Shown: positions 7,336 through 16,007 of the stretch, in pieces
Numbering within the stretch: the first letter of the stretch is position 1
Layout: each line of letters opens with the position of its first letter
Notes under the pieces: model-generated
Database searches by the model: none
Told to the model about the DNA's origin: nothing
Seen by the model: the letters and a program-made list of their open reading frames with translations, nothing else
Source: Corynebacterium provencense
Lineage (GTDB): Bacteria > Actinomycetota > Actinomycetes > Mycobacteriales > Mycobacteriaceae
DNA length: 64,000 bases
Direction: 5' to 3'
Assembly (NCBI GenBank): GCA_900049755.1
Contig: LT160593.1
Span: forward strand, 625,226 to 689,225
Program-made: the position numbers and the translations under genes

Positions 7336-9651
7336 ATGGCCGGATTCGGCTGGTTCTGGAAGGCCATGGGGTCGTCGGCGACGGCGAACCAGAAGAAGTC
7401 GAAGACCATTGTCGGAGAGGCGGACAAGGCCGCTGAACGGCTGGCCGCCGCGACGGACGCCGACATCGTCGACATCGCCCGGTCGTGTATCGGTGACGAC
7501 GAGGAACGGACCATCGAGGACGCCCCGCTGCTCCTTGCAGCGGTCCGCGAGGCGGCGTCCCGCACACTGGGGATGCGTCCGTTCGACGTGCAGCTCCAGG
7601 GCGCCCTGCGCATGCTCGTCGGCGACGTCGTGGAGATGGCCACCGGCGAAGGTAAGACCCTGGTCGGTGCGATGACGGCCGTGGGCTACGGGCTCCAGGG
7701 CCGGCGGGTGCACGTCATCACCGTCAACTCCTTCCTCGCCGGCCGTGACGAGTCATGGATGGGGCCGTTGCTGGACTTCTTCGGTCTCACCCACGGAGCG
7801 GTGGCAGAGGAGGCGGGTCCGGACGAACGCCGTGAGGTCTACCGCAGGGACGTGGTCTTCGGCGCGGTCAACGAGATCGGCTTCGACGTGCTCCGGGACC
7901 AGCTCATCACCCGTCGCCGGGATGCGGTCCGCACCCCCGCCGATGTGGCGGTCATCGACGAGGCTGACTCGGTCATGGTCGACGAGGCACTGGTCCCCCT
8001 TGTCCTGGCAGGTTCAGAGCCGGGTGCCGGCCCCTCCGGCCGGATCACCGACCTCGTCCGCAGGATGGAGGAGGACAGGGACTTCACGGTGTCCGGGGAC
8101 CGTCGGAACGTCTTCCTGACCGAGGCCGGTGCGGAATTCGTCGAACGGGCCCTGGGAATCGACTCGCTCTACGCCGAGGACGCCGGAGACGTGCTCTCCC
8201 AGGTCAACGTCGCCCTGCACGCCCAGCATCTCCTGGTCAGGGACGTGCACTACCTCGTCCGTGACGGCGCGGTGGCGCTGATCGACAACTCCCGCGGCCG
8301 GGTCGCCGAACTCCAGCGTTGGCCGGACGGACTGCAGGCGGCCGTGGAGGCGAAGGAGGGGCTGACGGTGACCGACGGCGGCCGTATCCTCGACCAGATC
8401 ACCATCCAGGCGCTCCTCGGCCTCTACCCGCGCAAATGCGGGATGACAGGGACGGCGGTCGCCGCATCCGACCAGCTCCGCCAGTTCTACGACCTCTCGG
8501 TGAGCGTCATCGACCCCAACGTCCCCACCCGACGTTTCGACGAGGCCGACCATGTCTACGTCACTGCGGAGGAGAGGGACGCCGCGGTCATCGACCACAT
8601 CGTCGAAGTCCAGGCCACCGGTCAGCCGGTTCTGGTGGGCACCCAGGATGTCGCGGCCTCGGAGGAGCTCGCCGACGCCCTGGTGCTGCGTGGGGTCGAG
8701 TGCAATGTCCTCAACGCGAAGAACCATGAGGTCGAGGCCGCGGTCATCGCAGAGGCCGGACGCCCCGGCCGGGTGACAGTCTCGACCCAGATGGCTGGCC
8801 GCGGTACCGACATCCGCCTCGGCGGCCCGGACGGTGAACCCGGGCAGCCGGAGCACGACAAGGTCGTGGAGCTCGGAGGTCTGCATGTCGTGGGCGTCGG
8901 ACGGTTCCGTTCGGCACGCCTGGACAACCAGCTGCGGGGTCGGGCGGGACGCCAGGGCGACCCGGGGTCGACAGTCTTCTTCGTGTCGCTGGAGGACGAC
9001 ATGGTCTCCGTCGGAGGAGTGGGTGAGGAACTCACCGCCGAACCAGAGCAGGACGGACGCCTCGGGCAGAAGAAGGTGCTCCAGTTCATCGACCACTGTC
9101 AACGGGTCACGGAGGGCCAGATGCTCGACATCCACGCCACCACATGGAAGTACAACAAGCTCATCGCCGACCAGAGGGCGATCGTCAACGCCCGGCGTGA
9201 CAGGGTCCTCGACACGGAGGCGGCCTGGGAGGACCTCAGCTACCACGACGTCGAGAAAGCCGGTGCGCTCCAGGCGCAGGGCATCGACCATGCGGTACTG
9301 GTCCAGGCTGCACGGGAGATCATGCTCTACCATCTTGACCACGAGTGGAGCGACCACCTGGCCTACCTCGACGACGTCCGCGAATCGATCCACCTGAGGG
9401 CCATCGCCAGGGAAAGCCCGATCGACGAGTTCCACCGGTTGTCCATCGCCGCCTTCGGTGAGCTCGCTGAGCGTGCCGTGGCACTGGCCAGGGAGACCTT
9501 CAGCGACGCCACCATCACCGAGGAGGGTGTGGACCTTGACGGACTCGGACTGCACAAGCCCAGTGCCACCTGGACATACATGGTCAACGACAACCCTCTG
9601 AACTCGACCGGAGGGTCTGTGATGGGGTCCATCGCCTCGATATTCCGGTGA
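7336..9651 (+). CDS. secA2: Accessory preprotein translocase ATPase SecA2
   Basis: A 771-residue SecA paralogue of the actinobacterial SecA2 type, which powers export of a small set of proteins alongside the essential SecA1. NBD1 has the Walker A motif ATGEGKT (Lys107) and the DEAD-type VIDEADSVMVD. NBD2 has QMAGRGTDIRLGG and QLRGRAGRQGDPGS. It is shorter than SecA1 (about 840-950 residues) and lacks the C-terminal zinc tail, both normal for SecA2. AGGGAAGG just upstream fixes the ATG; a longer frame starting in the tandem repeats is unlikely. Its position directly before odhI matches the corynebacterial and mycobacterial order. Confidence 0.95.
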   Translation: MAGFGWFWKAMGSSATANQKKSKTIVGEADKAAERLAAATDADIVDIARSCIGDDEERTIEDAPLLLAAVREAASRTLGMRPFDVQLQGALRMLVGDVVEMATGEGKTLVGAMTAVGYGLQGRRVHVITVNSFLAGRDESWMGPLLDFFGLTHGAVAEEAGPDERREVYRRDVVFGAVNEIGFDVLRDQLITRRRDAVRTPADVAVIDEADSVMVDEALVPLVLAGSEPGAGPSGRITDLVRRMEEDRDFTVSGDRRNVFLTEAGAEFVERALGIDSLYAEDAGDVLSQVNVALHAQHLLVRDVHYLVRDGAVALIDNSRGRVAELQRWPDGLQAAVEAKEGLTVTDGGRILDQITIQALLGLYPRKCGMTGTAVAASDQLRQFYDLSVSVIDPNVPTRRFDEADHVYVTAEERDAAVIDHIVEVQATGQPVLVGTQDVAASEELADALVLRGVECNVLNAKNHEVEAAVIAEAGRPGRVTVSTQMAGRGTDIRLGGPDGEPGQPEHDKVVELGGLHVVGVGRFRSARLDNQLRGRAGRQGDPGSTVFFVSLEDDMVSVGGVGEELTAEPEQDGRLGQKKVLQFIDHCQRVTEGQMLDIHATTWKYNKLIADQRAIVNARRDRVLDTEAAWEDLSYHDVEKAGALQAQGIDHAVLVQAAREIMLYHLDHEWSDHLAYLDDVRESIHLRAIARESPIDEFHRLSIAAFGELAERAVALARETFSDATITEEGVDLDGLGLHKPSATWTYMVNDNPLNSTGGSVMGSIASIFR

Positions 9652-9704
9652 GAAACTTCACGGATGTAATCGGGTGACGCGCCGCCGACGCGGAAAAGGA
9701 CGGG

Positions 9705-9713
9705 TAGTATGAT
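9705..9713 (+). promoter_or_regulatory. Probable -10 region of the odhI promoter
   Basis: TAGTATGAT contains the -10-like hexamer TATGAT, about 100 bases before the odhI start, in the 164-base gap after secA2. No convincing -35 is visible, which is common in corynebacteria. The call rests on the hexamer and its position only. Confidence 0.35.
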
Positions 9714-9815
9714 GACATCGACTCACAGGCGGACCGCCTGATGTGCTTCGAGTCCTGTCGCACCCGCGACGGGGCGGCAACGGTCACCAGTACCAGATTC
9801 CAGGAGGAACTGAAC

Positions 9816-10250
9816 ATGAGCGACAACACCGGGATCCCGGAGGCCTCGGTCGAAACCACCTCGGTCTTCCGCGCTGACCTCCTCAAGGAGATGGAAACCG
9901 GTGTGCAGTCCGAATCCACGCCCGCTGGTGTGGAGGGACTGCCCTCCGGTTCCGCGCTCCTTGTCGTGAAGCGCGGACCGAACGCCGGCTCTCGTTTCCT
10001 GCTCGACCAGGACACGACCACTGCGGGACGTCACCCCGACAGCGACATCTTCCTCGATGACGTGACCGTTTCCCGCAGGCACGCGGAGTTCCGCCGCAGC
10101 GGTGACGACTACGAGGTCGTCGACGTCGGATCCCTCAACGGCACCTACGTCAACCGTGAACCGAAGAACTCCGCAGTGCTCAGCAACGGTGACGAGATCC
10201 AGATCGGCAAGTTCCGCCTGGTCTTCCTCAACGGGGCCAAGGAATCCTGA
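9816..10250 (+). CDS. odhI: FHA-domain inhibitor of 2-oxoglutarate dehydrogenase OdhI
   Basis: A 144-residue OdhI/GarA orthologue. In its unphosphorylated form this protein binds the E1 subunit of 2-oxoglutarate dehydrogenase and inhibits it, directing carbon from the TCA cycle toward glutamate. The N-terminus holds ETTSVF with Thr14 and Thr15, the positions phosphorylated by PknG and PknA/B/L-type kinases in C. glutamicum. The FHA domain (about residues 70-125) keeps Arg72 (GRHPDSD), SRRH and Asn108 (SLNGTYVN), all needed for phosphothreonine recognition. A strong AGGAGG precedes the ATG. It is almost identical in layout to the C. glutamicum protein. Confidence 0.97.
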   Translation: MSDNTGIPEASVETTSVFRADLLKEMETGVQSESTPAGVEGLPSGSALLVVKRGPNAGSRFLLDQDTTTAGRHPDSDIFLDDVTVSRRHAEFRRSGDDYEVVDVGSLNGTYVNREPKNSAVLSNGDEIQIGKFRLVFLNGAKES

Positions 10251-10363
10251 CCCTCGTTCCGTGGCGACCCGGTGCCGCGGACATGAGTGACCCGGTCAGC
10301 AGGACCGCCCTGCGCGGTCACTGTCGCCGGGAGAAGTTCAACCGCTAGCGTGTGAGGAGAATC

Positions 10364-11131
10364 ATGGGTTCGCAGTCCGGAACCGCCCGCCGGCCAGACG
10401 ACGGCGGTTACGCGCCCAGGAATCCGTCTGTCGCCGACCGTGCACCCGGTATCCTCCCCACCGCCTCCATCGGGGACGTCATCAAGCAGCTCCAGGTCGA
10501 TTTTCCCGAGGTGCGCGTCTCCAAGATCAGGTTCCTCGAGTCCGAAGGTCTGATCAGCCCCCGCCGCAGCAAGTCCGGGTACCGTCGGTTCTCCCCGGAG
10601 GACATCTCCCGGATCCGTTACATTCTCGGGCTCCAGCGCGACGAATTCCTCCCCCTCAAGGTCATCAGGGAGCGGCTTGAGGCCATGGACGCGGGGAATG
10701 TCACCGCGATCCGGATCCACAGTGACTCGGTTGCAGGTGCAGTCACCCCTGACCAGCTCCGTGCCCCGCAGATCAGCAGGCTGACGCGGGCCGACGTCTG
10801 TCTCCGCTCCGGTGCCGACGACGAGTTCCTCGGGGCCCTGGTCCGCATGGACATGGTCGTCCCCGATGCCGCGGGTTTCTTCTCCGCCGACGATGTCGAC
10901 ATCGTCCGTATCGCCTCCAAACTGCGTGAATTCGGAATCGACTCTCGCCACCTGCGCACACTGGTGACCATGGCACGCAGGCAGGCGGACCTGATCAACA
11001 GGGTCGCCGAGCCCGTCGCCCACAGTCGTGACGACAATGCGAAGGAACGGGCGGCTGAGATCGGTCGCGAGGTTGGAGCCCTGGTCGTCTCACTGCATGC
11101 GACCCTGGTCAAGGGAAACCTCGGCCGCTGA
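10364..11131 (+). CDS. ftsR: MerR-family regulator FtsR
   Basis: A 255-residue MerR-type regulator matching FtsR, which in C. glutamicum binds the ftsZ promoter and supports normal cell division. After a variable 35-residue N-terminus come the winged helix-turn-helix (SIGDVIKQLQVDFPEVRVSKIRFLE, ending SGYRRFSPEDISRI) and a long effector/dimerisation part, larger than classical metal-sensing MerR proteins. No cluster of metal-binding Cys is present. The ATG preceded by TGAGGAGA is chosen over a GTG four codons upstream. It follows odhI by 113 bases, as in related genomes. Confidence 0.92.
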   Translation: MGSQSGTARRPDDGGYAPRNPSVADRAPGILPTASIGDVIKQLQVDFPEVRVSKIRFLESEGLISPRRSKSGYRRFSPEDISRIRYILGLQRDEFLPLKVIRERLEAMDAGNVTAIRIHSDSVAGAVTPDQLRAPQISRLTRADVCLRSGADDEFLGALVRMDMVVPDAAGFFSADDVDIVRIASKLREFGIDSRHLRTLVTMARRQADLINRVAEPVAHSRDDNAKERAAEIGREVGALVVSLHATLVKGNLGR

Positions 11132-11163
11132 CGGCGCAGTCGCCGACGATCGGCGTCCGACCC

Positions 11164-11210
11164 CCACCGGTGGTGAGTGACGTCACTCCTGTGCAGGAAG
11201 ACACGCGTGT
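11164..11210. promoter_or_regulatory. Cluster of three perfect palindromes upstream of merR
   Basis: Three perfect inverted repeats lie within 47 bases: CCACCGGTGG (11164-11173), GAGTGACGTCACTC (11175-11188) and ACACGCGTGT (11201-11210). They sit in the 262-base gap between ftsR and the next MerR gene. Perfect dyad symmetry is what a dimeric regulator such as either MerR protein would recognise; that link is inferred. No T-run follows, so they do not look like terminators. Confidence 0.5.
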
Positions 11211-11393
11211 TGTTACATGCGTGTCCTTGTCCTGCTCTGCTAGCATCATCCTCAACGTCAGTTCGGTCCCGGGGCACCGGGTCAGTCCACGGCCGGAACC
11301 TCCGCCACAGTGCGGCCGGAACGCGGACCGGTCCCCGGGCGGAGATCATGTGGCGCGCCCGCGACCGGCACGTCCGACCAGGAGGAGGAACGT

Positions 11394-11954
11394 ATGGATC
11401 AGCAGGATGCGCTGTTCGAAGTCCATCATGACGACCGTGAGGTCGGTTACCGTGTGACCACCGCCTGCCAGGTTGCAGGCATCACATACCGGCAGCTGGA
11501 CTACTGGGCCAGGACAAAGCTCGTCCAGCCCTCCATCCGCACCGCGAAGGGCTCCGGCACCCAGCGCCTGTACTCCTTCCGCGACATCCTCGTTCTCAAA
11601 ATCGTCAAAGGTCTCCTCGACACCGGCATTTCCCTGCAGAACATACGGCGTGCCGTGGCGAAACTCGAACACTTCGGCATCGACGACCTCGCCGGGCTCA
11701 CCCTCGTCTCCGACGGCAGAACCGTGTACGCCTGCAGCTCCCCCGAGGAAGTCATCGACCTCCTCAACGGTGGGCAGGGAGTCTTCGGCATCGCCGTCCC
11801 CGGCCTGCTGAAGGAGCTGTCCGGTACCATCACCGAGTTCCCCGCCGAACCCCGCGACGCCACCTCCGACGGTGACTCCACCGGCGCCGACGGACAGGCG
11901 GCCGGTGCAGGAGTCGACGAACTCGCCGCGCGGCGACGACTCCGCAGCTCCTAG
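11394..11954 (+). CDS. MerR-family transcriptional regulator
   Basis: A 186-residue MerR protein. The helix-turn-helix is GYRVTTACQVAGITYRQLDYWARTKLVQPS, and the wing is GSGTQRLYSFRDILVLKIVKGLL. The middle domain (ISLQNIRRAVAKLEHFGIDD) and the ~30-residue Asp/Gly/Ala-rich tail are typical of the second MerR in the garA/odhI cluster of mycobacteria and corynebacteria. AGGAGGAGGAA gives a strong ribosome-binding site. Its stop overlaps the convergent gene's stop in a shared CTAG. No Cys effector site is visible, and its target genes are unknown. Confidence 0.9.
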   Translation: MDQQDALFEVHHDDREVGYRVTTACQVAGITYRQLDYWARTKLVQPSIRTAKGSGTQRLYSFRDILVLKIVKGLLDTGISLQNIRRAVAKLEHFGIDDLAGLTLVSDGRTVYACSSPEEVIDLLNGGQGVFGIAVPGLLKELSGTITEFPAEPRDATSDGDSTGADGQAAGAGVDELAARRRLRSS

Positions 11955-12565
11955 CCTGCGTCCACGGTACGCAGCAGATCGGCGCCCGCACGCGCAGAAT
12001 CCTCCGCCACAGCACCGGAGGAACCGAAGACGACCAGGGACACCGGGGCTCCGTCCGCAGTCGTCGCCACAACAGGGGGATCAGGGGGCGCACCCGCGAC
12101 ACCGGACCACGCAGAGTCACCCACCGGGAACCACACCGCGGCTGAACCGGGAGTTCGGGCGTTGTACGCCGCCGCAGCCTCAGCCGTGGGCCTGATCTCC
12201 ACGACAGGGTGCACGCAGTAGTCCCTCACCACCGGCGACGTCGCAGAGTACTTTTCCAGCAGGTCCCGTGCGGCCACCTCCGCCGCCGGATCGACCCACG
12301 CCGTCAGCGACAGATCCCCGTTGATGCACTGTGGAGTCTCATCCTCCGGGTCATCCCGGATCAGGGTGAACCACCCTGCCACCAGAGCGGCGAGCAGGAC
12401 AACAACCACAGGCACCACCCAGACCCATCCCGCCACACCGCGTCCACGACGCCCGCTGCGGTGACGGGCCCGGGAAACATCCCGGCTGTCGCCCGACGAA
12501 CCCCCGGAAGAGTTCCCGGAAGAATTCCCGGGAGAGTTCCCGGAAGACGTCACAGGACCGCTCAC
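11951..12565 (-). CDS. Membrane-anchored secreted protein, hypothetical
   Basis: A 204-residue protein with a Ser/Gly/Asn repeat N-terminus (SSGNS, PGNSSGNSS), a basic stretch (RHRSGRRGR) and one membrane segment (VWVVPVVVVLLAALVAGW). The exported domain resembles a periplasmic substrate-binding or von Willebrand-associated fold (LSLTAWVDPAAEVAARDLLEKY, VEIRPTAEAAAAYN), as in proteins encoded beside CBS-domain genes in other corynebacteria. Function unknown. AGGAGG nine bases upstream supports the GTG, which overlaps the previous gene's stop by four bases (GTGA), making it the last gene of the gnd-led operon. Two Cys in the exported part could form a disulfide. Confidence 0.75.
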   Translation of the reverse strand: MSGPVTSSGNSPGNSSGNSSGGSSGDSRDVSRARHRSGRRGRGVAGWVWVVPVVVVLLAALVAGWFTLIRDDPEDETPQCINGDLSLTAWVDPAAEVAARDLLEKYSATSPVVRDYCVHPVVEIRPTAEAAAAYNARTPGSAAVWFPVGDSAWSGVAGAPPDPPVVATTADGAPVSLVVFGSSGAVAEDSARAGADLLRTVDAG

Positions 12566-13575
12566 CGGGACCGACCTCCTTCACCGGGACCGCCCGCAGT
12601 CGCGGGGTTCTCCACCGTCGCGTCGGACAACCTGCGCGACTCCGGTACCGGTGTATCGCACAACTGCGGGTACGTGGTCTCGAGGAGTTCGGTCAACCTC
12701 CTGCGCAGTCGCTGACCGCGGTCCGCGAAACTTCTCTGCCTCCTGGCGAACTCTGCGCGTCCTCCGGCCGTTTCGACCGGTACCGGGTCATGGCCCCAGG
12801 CGCTGAGATCATAGGGCCCCGCCTCCATGTCGGTGGCGCGGATCTCGCAGGCCAGCCTGAACGTGTCGAGCCAGAGATCACCGGGAACAAGAGGACCCAG
12901 TTTCGTCGCCCACTTGTACAGGTCCATGGTCGCGTGGAGACAACCGGGCTGTTCGGAGTCGACCTGGGACTCCCGCGTCAGAATGCAGGAGTTCATCGGC
13001 ACAGCGTCCGGGGTGAAGAAACGGAAGGCATCGAAGTGGGTGCAGTTGACCGGTCTTTCCTCGACCAGCCGGTCGGTAGCCTCCCTGCCGAGCCGCAACG
13101 GTTCCGGATGCCGTGGAGATCCGTGGTACACCATCGCCCACTCGTGCATGCCGAAGCAGCTGAACCTGGGGGAGCGGCCGGCTGTCGCCCGCAGGAGACG
13201 GTGGATGAACGTCACGCTGTCCGCCCGGGCGGTGAAGAAAGCGTCGGTGTCCACGGTCCACACCTCACCGGCACCGGTCATGACACGGTGGTGGAATTTC
13301 GACGGTCCCGGAAGCGCGGTGTCCCGGGCCGCGGCCTCCGGCATGCCGTTGAGCAGGAGGCCCGCCCCGGCACCCGGATTCCACCGCCGCAGCTGTGAGG
13401 GCTTCACCGGGTAGTAGTGGAACATGAAGTCCCACACCGGATGCCTCTCACCGCGTGAACGGCGTTCCCGGTGCGCTGCCGTGAGCCTGTCGGCGTCCGC
13501 GGCGTGCCTGTCCCTCAGCCTCGTCCAGTCCGCGGGGGTCAGGACACGCAGTTCCCGGGTCAGCGTGTCAGTCAT
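12562..13575 (-). CDS. Conserved protein commonly annotated 3-methyladenine DNA glycosylase
   Basis: A 337-residue soluble protein conserved across actinobacteria and often labelled 3-methyladenine DNA glycosylase. Characteristic segments are HPVWDFMFHYYPVKPSQLRRWNPG, FSCFGMHEWAMVY, NCTHFDAFRFFTPDA and GCLHATMDLYKW. I do not see the helix-hairpin-helix plus Asp of AlkA-type glycosylases, so the label should be treated as inherited rather than shown. His, Asp and Cys residues in the conserved blocks suggest an enzyme. It is coupled to the upstream CBS-domain gene by an ATGACTGA overlap and to the downstream gene by GTGA. Confidence 0.7.
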   Translation of the reverse strand: MTDTLTRELRVLTPADWTRLRDRHAADADRLTAAHRERRSRGERHPVWDFMFHYYPVKPSQLRRWNPGAGAGLLLNGMPEAAARDTALPGPSKFHHRVMTGAGEVWTVDTDAFFTARADSVTFIHRLLRATAGRSPRFSCFGMHEWAMVYHGSPRHPEPLRLGREATDRLVEERPVNCTHFDAFRFFTPDAVPMNSCILTRESQVDSEQPGCLHATMDLYKWATKLGPLVPGDLWLDTFRLACEIRATDMEAGPYDLSAWGHDPVPVETAGGRAEFARRQRSFADRGQRLRRRLTELLETTYPQLCDTPVPESRRLSDATVENPATAGGPGEGGRSR

Positions 13576-14626
13576 CGTGGGTCCAGTCCCTGACGGTACC
13601 GACAAGCTCCTCGATGACGTCCTCGAGAGTGACGATGCCGACGATGACGCCGTTCTCCGACACCTGTGCCATGTGGGAACTGGTCTGACGCAGTTCCTTC
13701 ATCGCCACGTCGAAGTTGGCCCCGCCCTCGACGGTGATCAGAGGACGGAGGTCCTTCACATCCAGCAGCTGGTCCGGGCCGGTGGCAGGGTCGAGAACAT
13801 TGTCCAGCACATCTTTGACGTGGACATACCCCATGTAACTGCCGGCGGGGTCCGTCACCGGGAAGCGGGAGAACCCCGTCTCGGAGACGGCCTCCTCGAT
13901 CTGCCCCACCGTCAGCCCACGGGGGCCGTAGCTCAGTGCACGGACCCGGTCGCGGGGGATCAGGACCTCGTGGAGGGTACGTTTCGAGGAGTTCAGGGCA
14001 TTGGACAGCCGTCTGGCCTCCGCAGGGGCGATCAGGCCCTCTGACCTGGACTCCGAGATCATCTCCGCCAACTCTGACGGGGACACCGTGGAGTCCAGTT
14101 CGTCGCGCTGCTCGACCCCCACCAGGTGCAGGGTCACCCTGGCGATCCAGTTCAGCATCACCATGATCGGGTGGGCGATCCTGCAGAACAGCATGTGGGG
14201 ACCGACCAGCACCGTCGCGACCGACTCCGGGCCGGCCAGGGCGATGTTCTTCGGCACCATTTCGCCGAGGATGATGTGCAGCACCGTGACCAGCAGCAGG
14301 GAGATGGCGAAGCCGACCGGATGGAGCAGGTCGTCGGGCAGCCCGAGAGCATGGAACGGTTCCTCGATGAGGTGCGCGATGGCCGGCTCGCCGACCTTGC
14401 CGAGCAGCAGGGAGGCGATGGTGATGCCGAACTGGGCCCCCGCGAGCATGATCGTGAGATCCTCGGTGGCCTTGATCACCTGCCCGGCACGCCTGTTGCC
14501 GGCGGCCGCCATATTCTCGAGCCGGTCCCGCCGGGACGAGATCAGCGCGAACTCGACACCGACGAAGTAGGCGTTCACGCCCAGCAGAACGACGGTGAAG
14601 ACAACCGCCCAGATGTCACCGCTCAC
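13568..14626 (-). CDS. CNNM/CorC-type transporter-associated protein with CBS pair (smaller paralogue)
   Basis: A 352-residue membrane protein of the hemolysin-C/CNNM family, thought to move Mg2+ or Co2+. The DUF21 domain has three to four hydrophobic segments with EFALISSRRDRLE and LGEMVPKNIAL. Two CBS motifs follow (LIPRDRVRALSYG..., FSRFPVTD and VGIVTLEDVIEELVG). The C-terminal CorC-HlyC domain is missing, unlike in the neighbour, so this is the short member of the usual tandem pair. AGGAGG precedes the GTG, which overlaps the upstream gene by 11 bases, so the two subunits are made together. Confidence 0.9.
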   Translation of the reverse strand: MSGDIWAVVFTVVLLGVNAYFVGVEFALISSRRDRLENMAAAGNRRAGQVIKATEDLTIMLAGAQFGITIASLLLGKVGEPAIAHLIEEPFHALGLPDDLLHPVGFAISLLLVTVLHIILGEMVPKNIALAGPESVATVLVGPHMLFCRIAHPIMVMLNWIARVTLHLVGVEQRDELDSTVSPSELAEMISESRSEGLIAPAEARRLSNALNSSKRTLHEVLIPRDRVRALSYGPRGLTVGQIEEAVSETGFSRFPVTDPAGSYMGYVHVKDVLDNVLDPATGPDQLLDVKDLRPLITVEGGANFDVAMKELRQTSSHMAQVSENGVIVGIVTLEDVIEELVGTVRDWTHDD

Positions 14627-16001
14627 TGTCGTCCTCCTTCTTCGTGGCGGCCACGGGACGCAGCATCACCTTGTCCACCCGACGGATGTCCATGGACTCG
14701 ACCTGGGCCTCCCAACGGACCTCGGGTCCCTCGGCGAAAGAGTCGAGGGCACCCCTGTCGTCGACGGGAAGCAGCACCCTGTCTCCGACTGCCGGGATAC
14801 GTCCCAGGGTCGCCATGATCAGTCCGCCGAGAGTCTCGTAGGGACCGTCGGGGGCGATGTACCCGCAGATGTCACCCAGCTCGTCGCACCGCAGCAGTCC
14901 GGACAGTTCCCAGCTCCTGCCGACCTGCCGGACCTCACGCTCCTCCTCGCGGTTGTCGTGCTCGTCCCAGACCTCGCCGAGGATCTCCTCGACGACATCC
15001 TCGATGGTCACGATCCCGGCCGTTCCGCCGTACTCGTCGGCGACGAGGATGAGCTGGGAACCGGCCAGTCTGACCTGACGGAGTACGGCGTCCCCGCCGA
15101 GGCTCTCCGGCACCGTGGGGACCGGACGGGCGAGCGAGCCGACCGTGGTGGTCGAGCGCTGCCCGGCGGGAATGGTCAGGGCGTCCTTGACATGCACCAC
15201 CCCGACAGTTTCGTCGAGGTCACCGCGGACCACCGGGAACCTGGAATGACCCGAGTCGTGGGCCACCCGGATCAGCTGCATGGCGGTGTCGTCGGTGTCC
15301 AGGGTGTCGACCTTGGCGCGGGGGGTCATGATGTCCTCGGCCGTGGCGTCCCCGAACCGCAGGGAACGGTCCAGGATCCGTACCTTGGACTGGTCGAAAC
15401 CCTCGGACCCGGAGGAGTGGCGCACCAGCGCACTGAGCTCCTGCGGGGACCGGGCGGACGCCAGCTCGTCGGCCGGTTCGATACCGAACCGGCGGACGAT
15501 GTGGTTGGCCACCCAGTTCAGCGCCCGGATGAACCCGCGGAAGATCCGGTTGAAGTGCCAGACCGGTGCGGTGAGCACCCGTGCGGTGCCCAGCGGATTG
15601 GCTATCGCCAGGTTCTTCGGCACCAGTTCACCGAAGACCATCGACAGCACGGTGGCGATGACAAGACTGAGGACCAGGGCGAGCGGTTGCGAGGCGGACT
15701 CGCTGAGCCCGACGAGTTCGAGGGCGGGCGTGAAGAATTTCGCGAGAATCGGTTCGGCAAGGTAACCGGTCGCCAGTGTGGTCAGGGTGATGCCGAGCTG
15801 CATGCCCGAGAGCATGAAGCTCAGGTTCGAGTGGGCCTTCTGCACCATCCGCGACGCCGCGTCACCACGGGTCGCGACATCGTTGTCGATGGTGGAGCGC
15901 TCCAGACTCGTGGTCGAGAACTCCACTGCCACGAAAACCCCTGTTCCCGCGGTGAGCAGGATGAAGCCCAGGAGCCCGAGGATGCTGAGCAGGATGTCCA
16001 T
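14616..16001 (-). CDS. CNNM/CorC-type transporter-associated protein with CBS pair and CorC domain
   Basis: A 461-residue full-length member of the CNNM family. The DUF21 membrane domain shows AVEFSTTSLERS and FGELVPKNLAIANP. The CBS pair is marked by IMTPRAKVDTLD, HSRFPVVRG and GTAGIVTIEDVVEEILGE, and the C-terminal CorC/HlyC domain by WELSGLLRCDELGD and YETLGGLIMATLGRIP. Such proteins are linked to Mg2+/Co2+ efflux; older 'hemolysin' labels are unsupported. It starts six bases after the helicase stop and is followed by its short paralogue, the normal paired arrangement in actinobacteria. Confidence 0.92.
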   Translation of the reverse strand: MDILLSILGLLGFILLTAGTGVFVAVEFSTTSLERSTIDNDVATRGDAASRMVQKAHSNLSFMLSGMQLGITLTTLATGYLAEPILAKFFTPALELVGLSESASQPLALVLSLVIATVLSMVFGELVPKNLAIANPLGTARVLTAPVWHFNRIFRGFIRALNWVANHIVRRFGIEPADELASARSPQELSALVRHSSGSEGFDQSKVRILDRSLRFGDATAEDIMTPRAKVDTLDTDDTAMQLIRVAHDSGHSRFPVVRGDLDETVGVVHVKDALTIPAGQRSTTTVGSLARPVPTVPESLGGDAVLRQVRLAGSQLILVADEYGGTAGIVTIEDVVEEILGEVWDEHDNREEEREVRQVGRSWELSGLLRCDELGDICGYIAPDGPYETLGGLIMATLGRIPAVGDRVLLPVDDRGALDSFAEGPEVRWEAQVESMDIRRVDKVMLRPVAATKKEDDSER

Positions 16002-16007
16002 GGCGGG

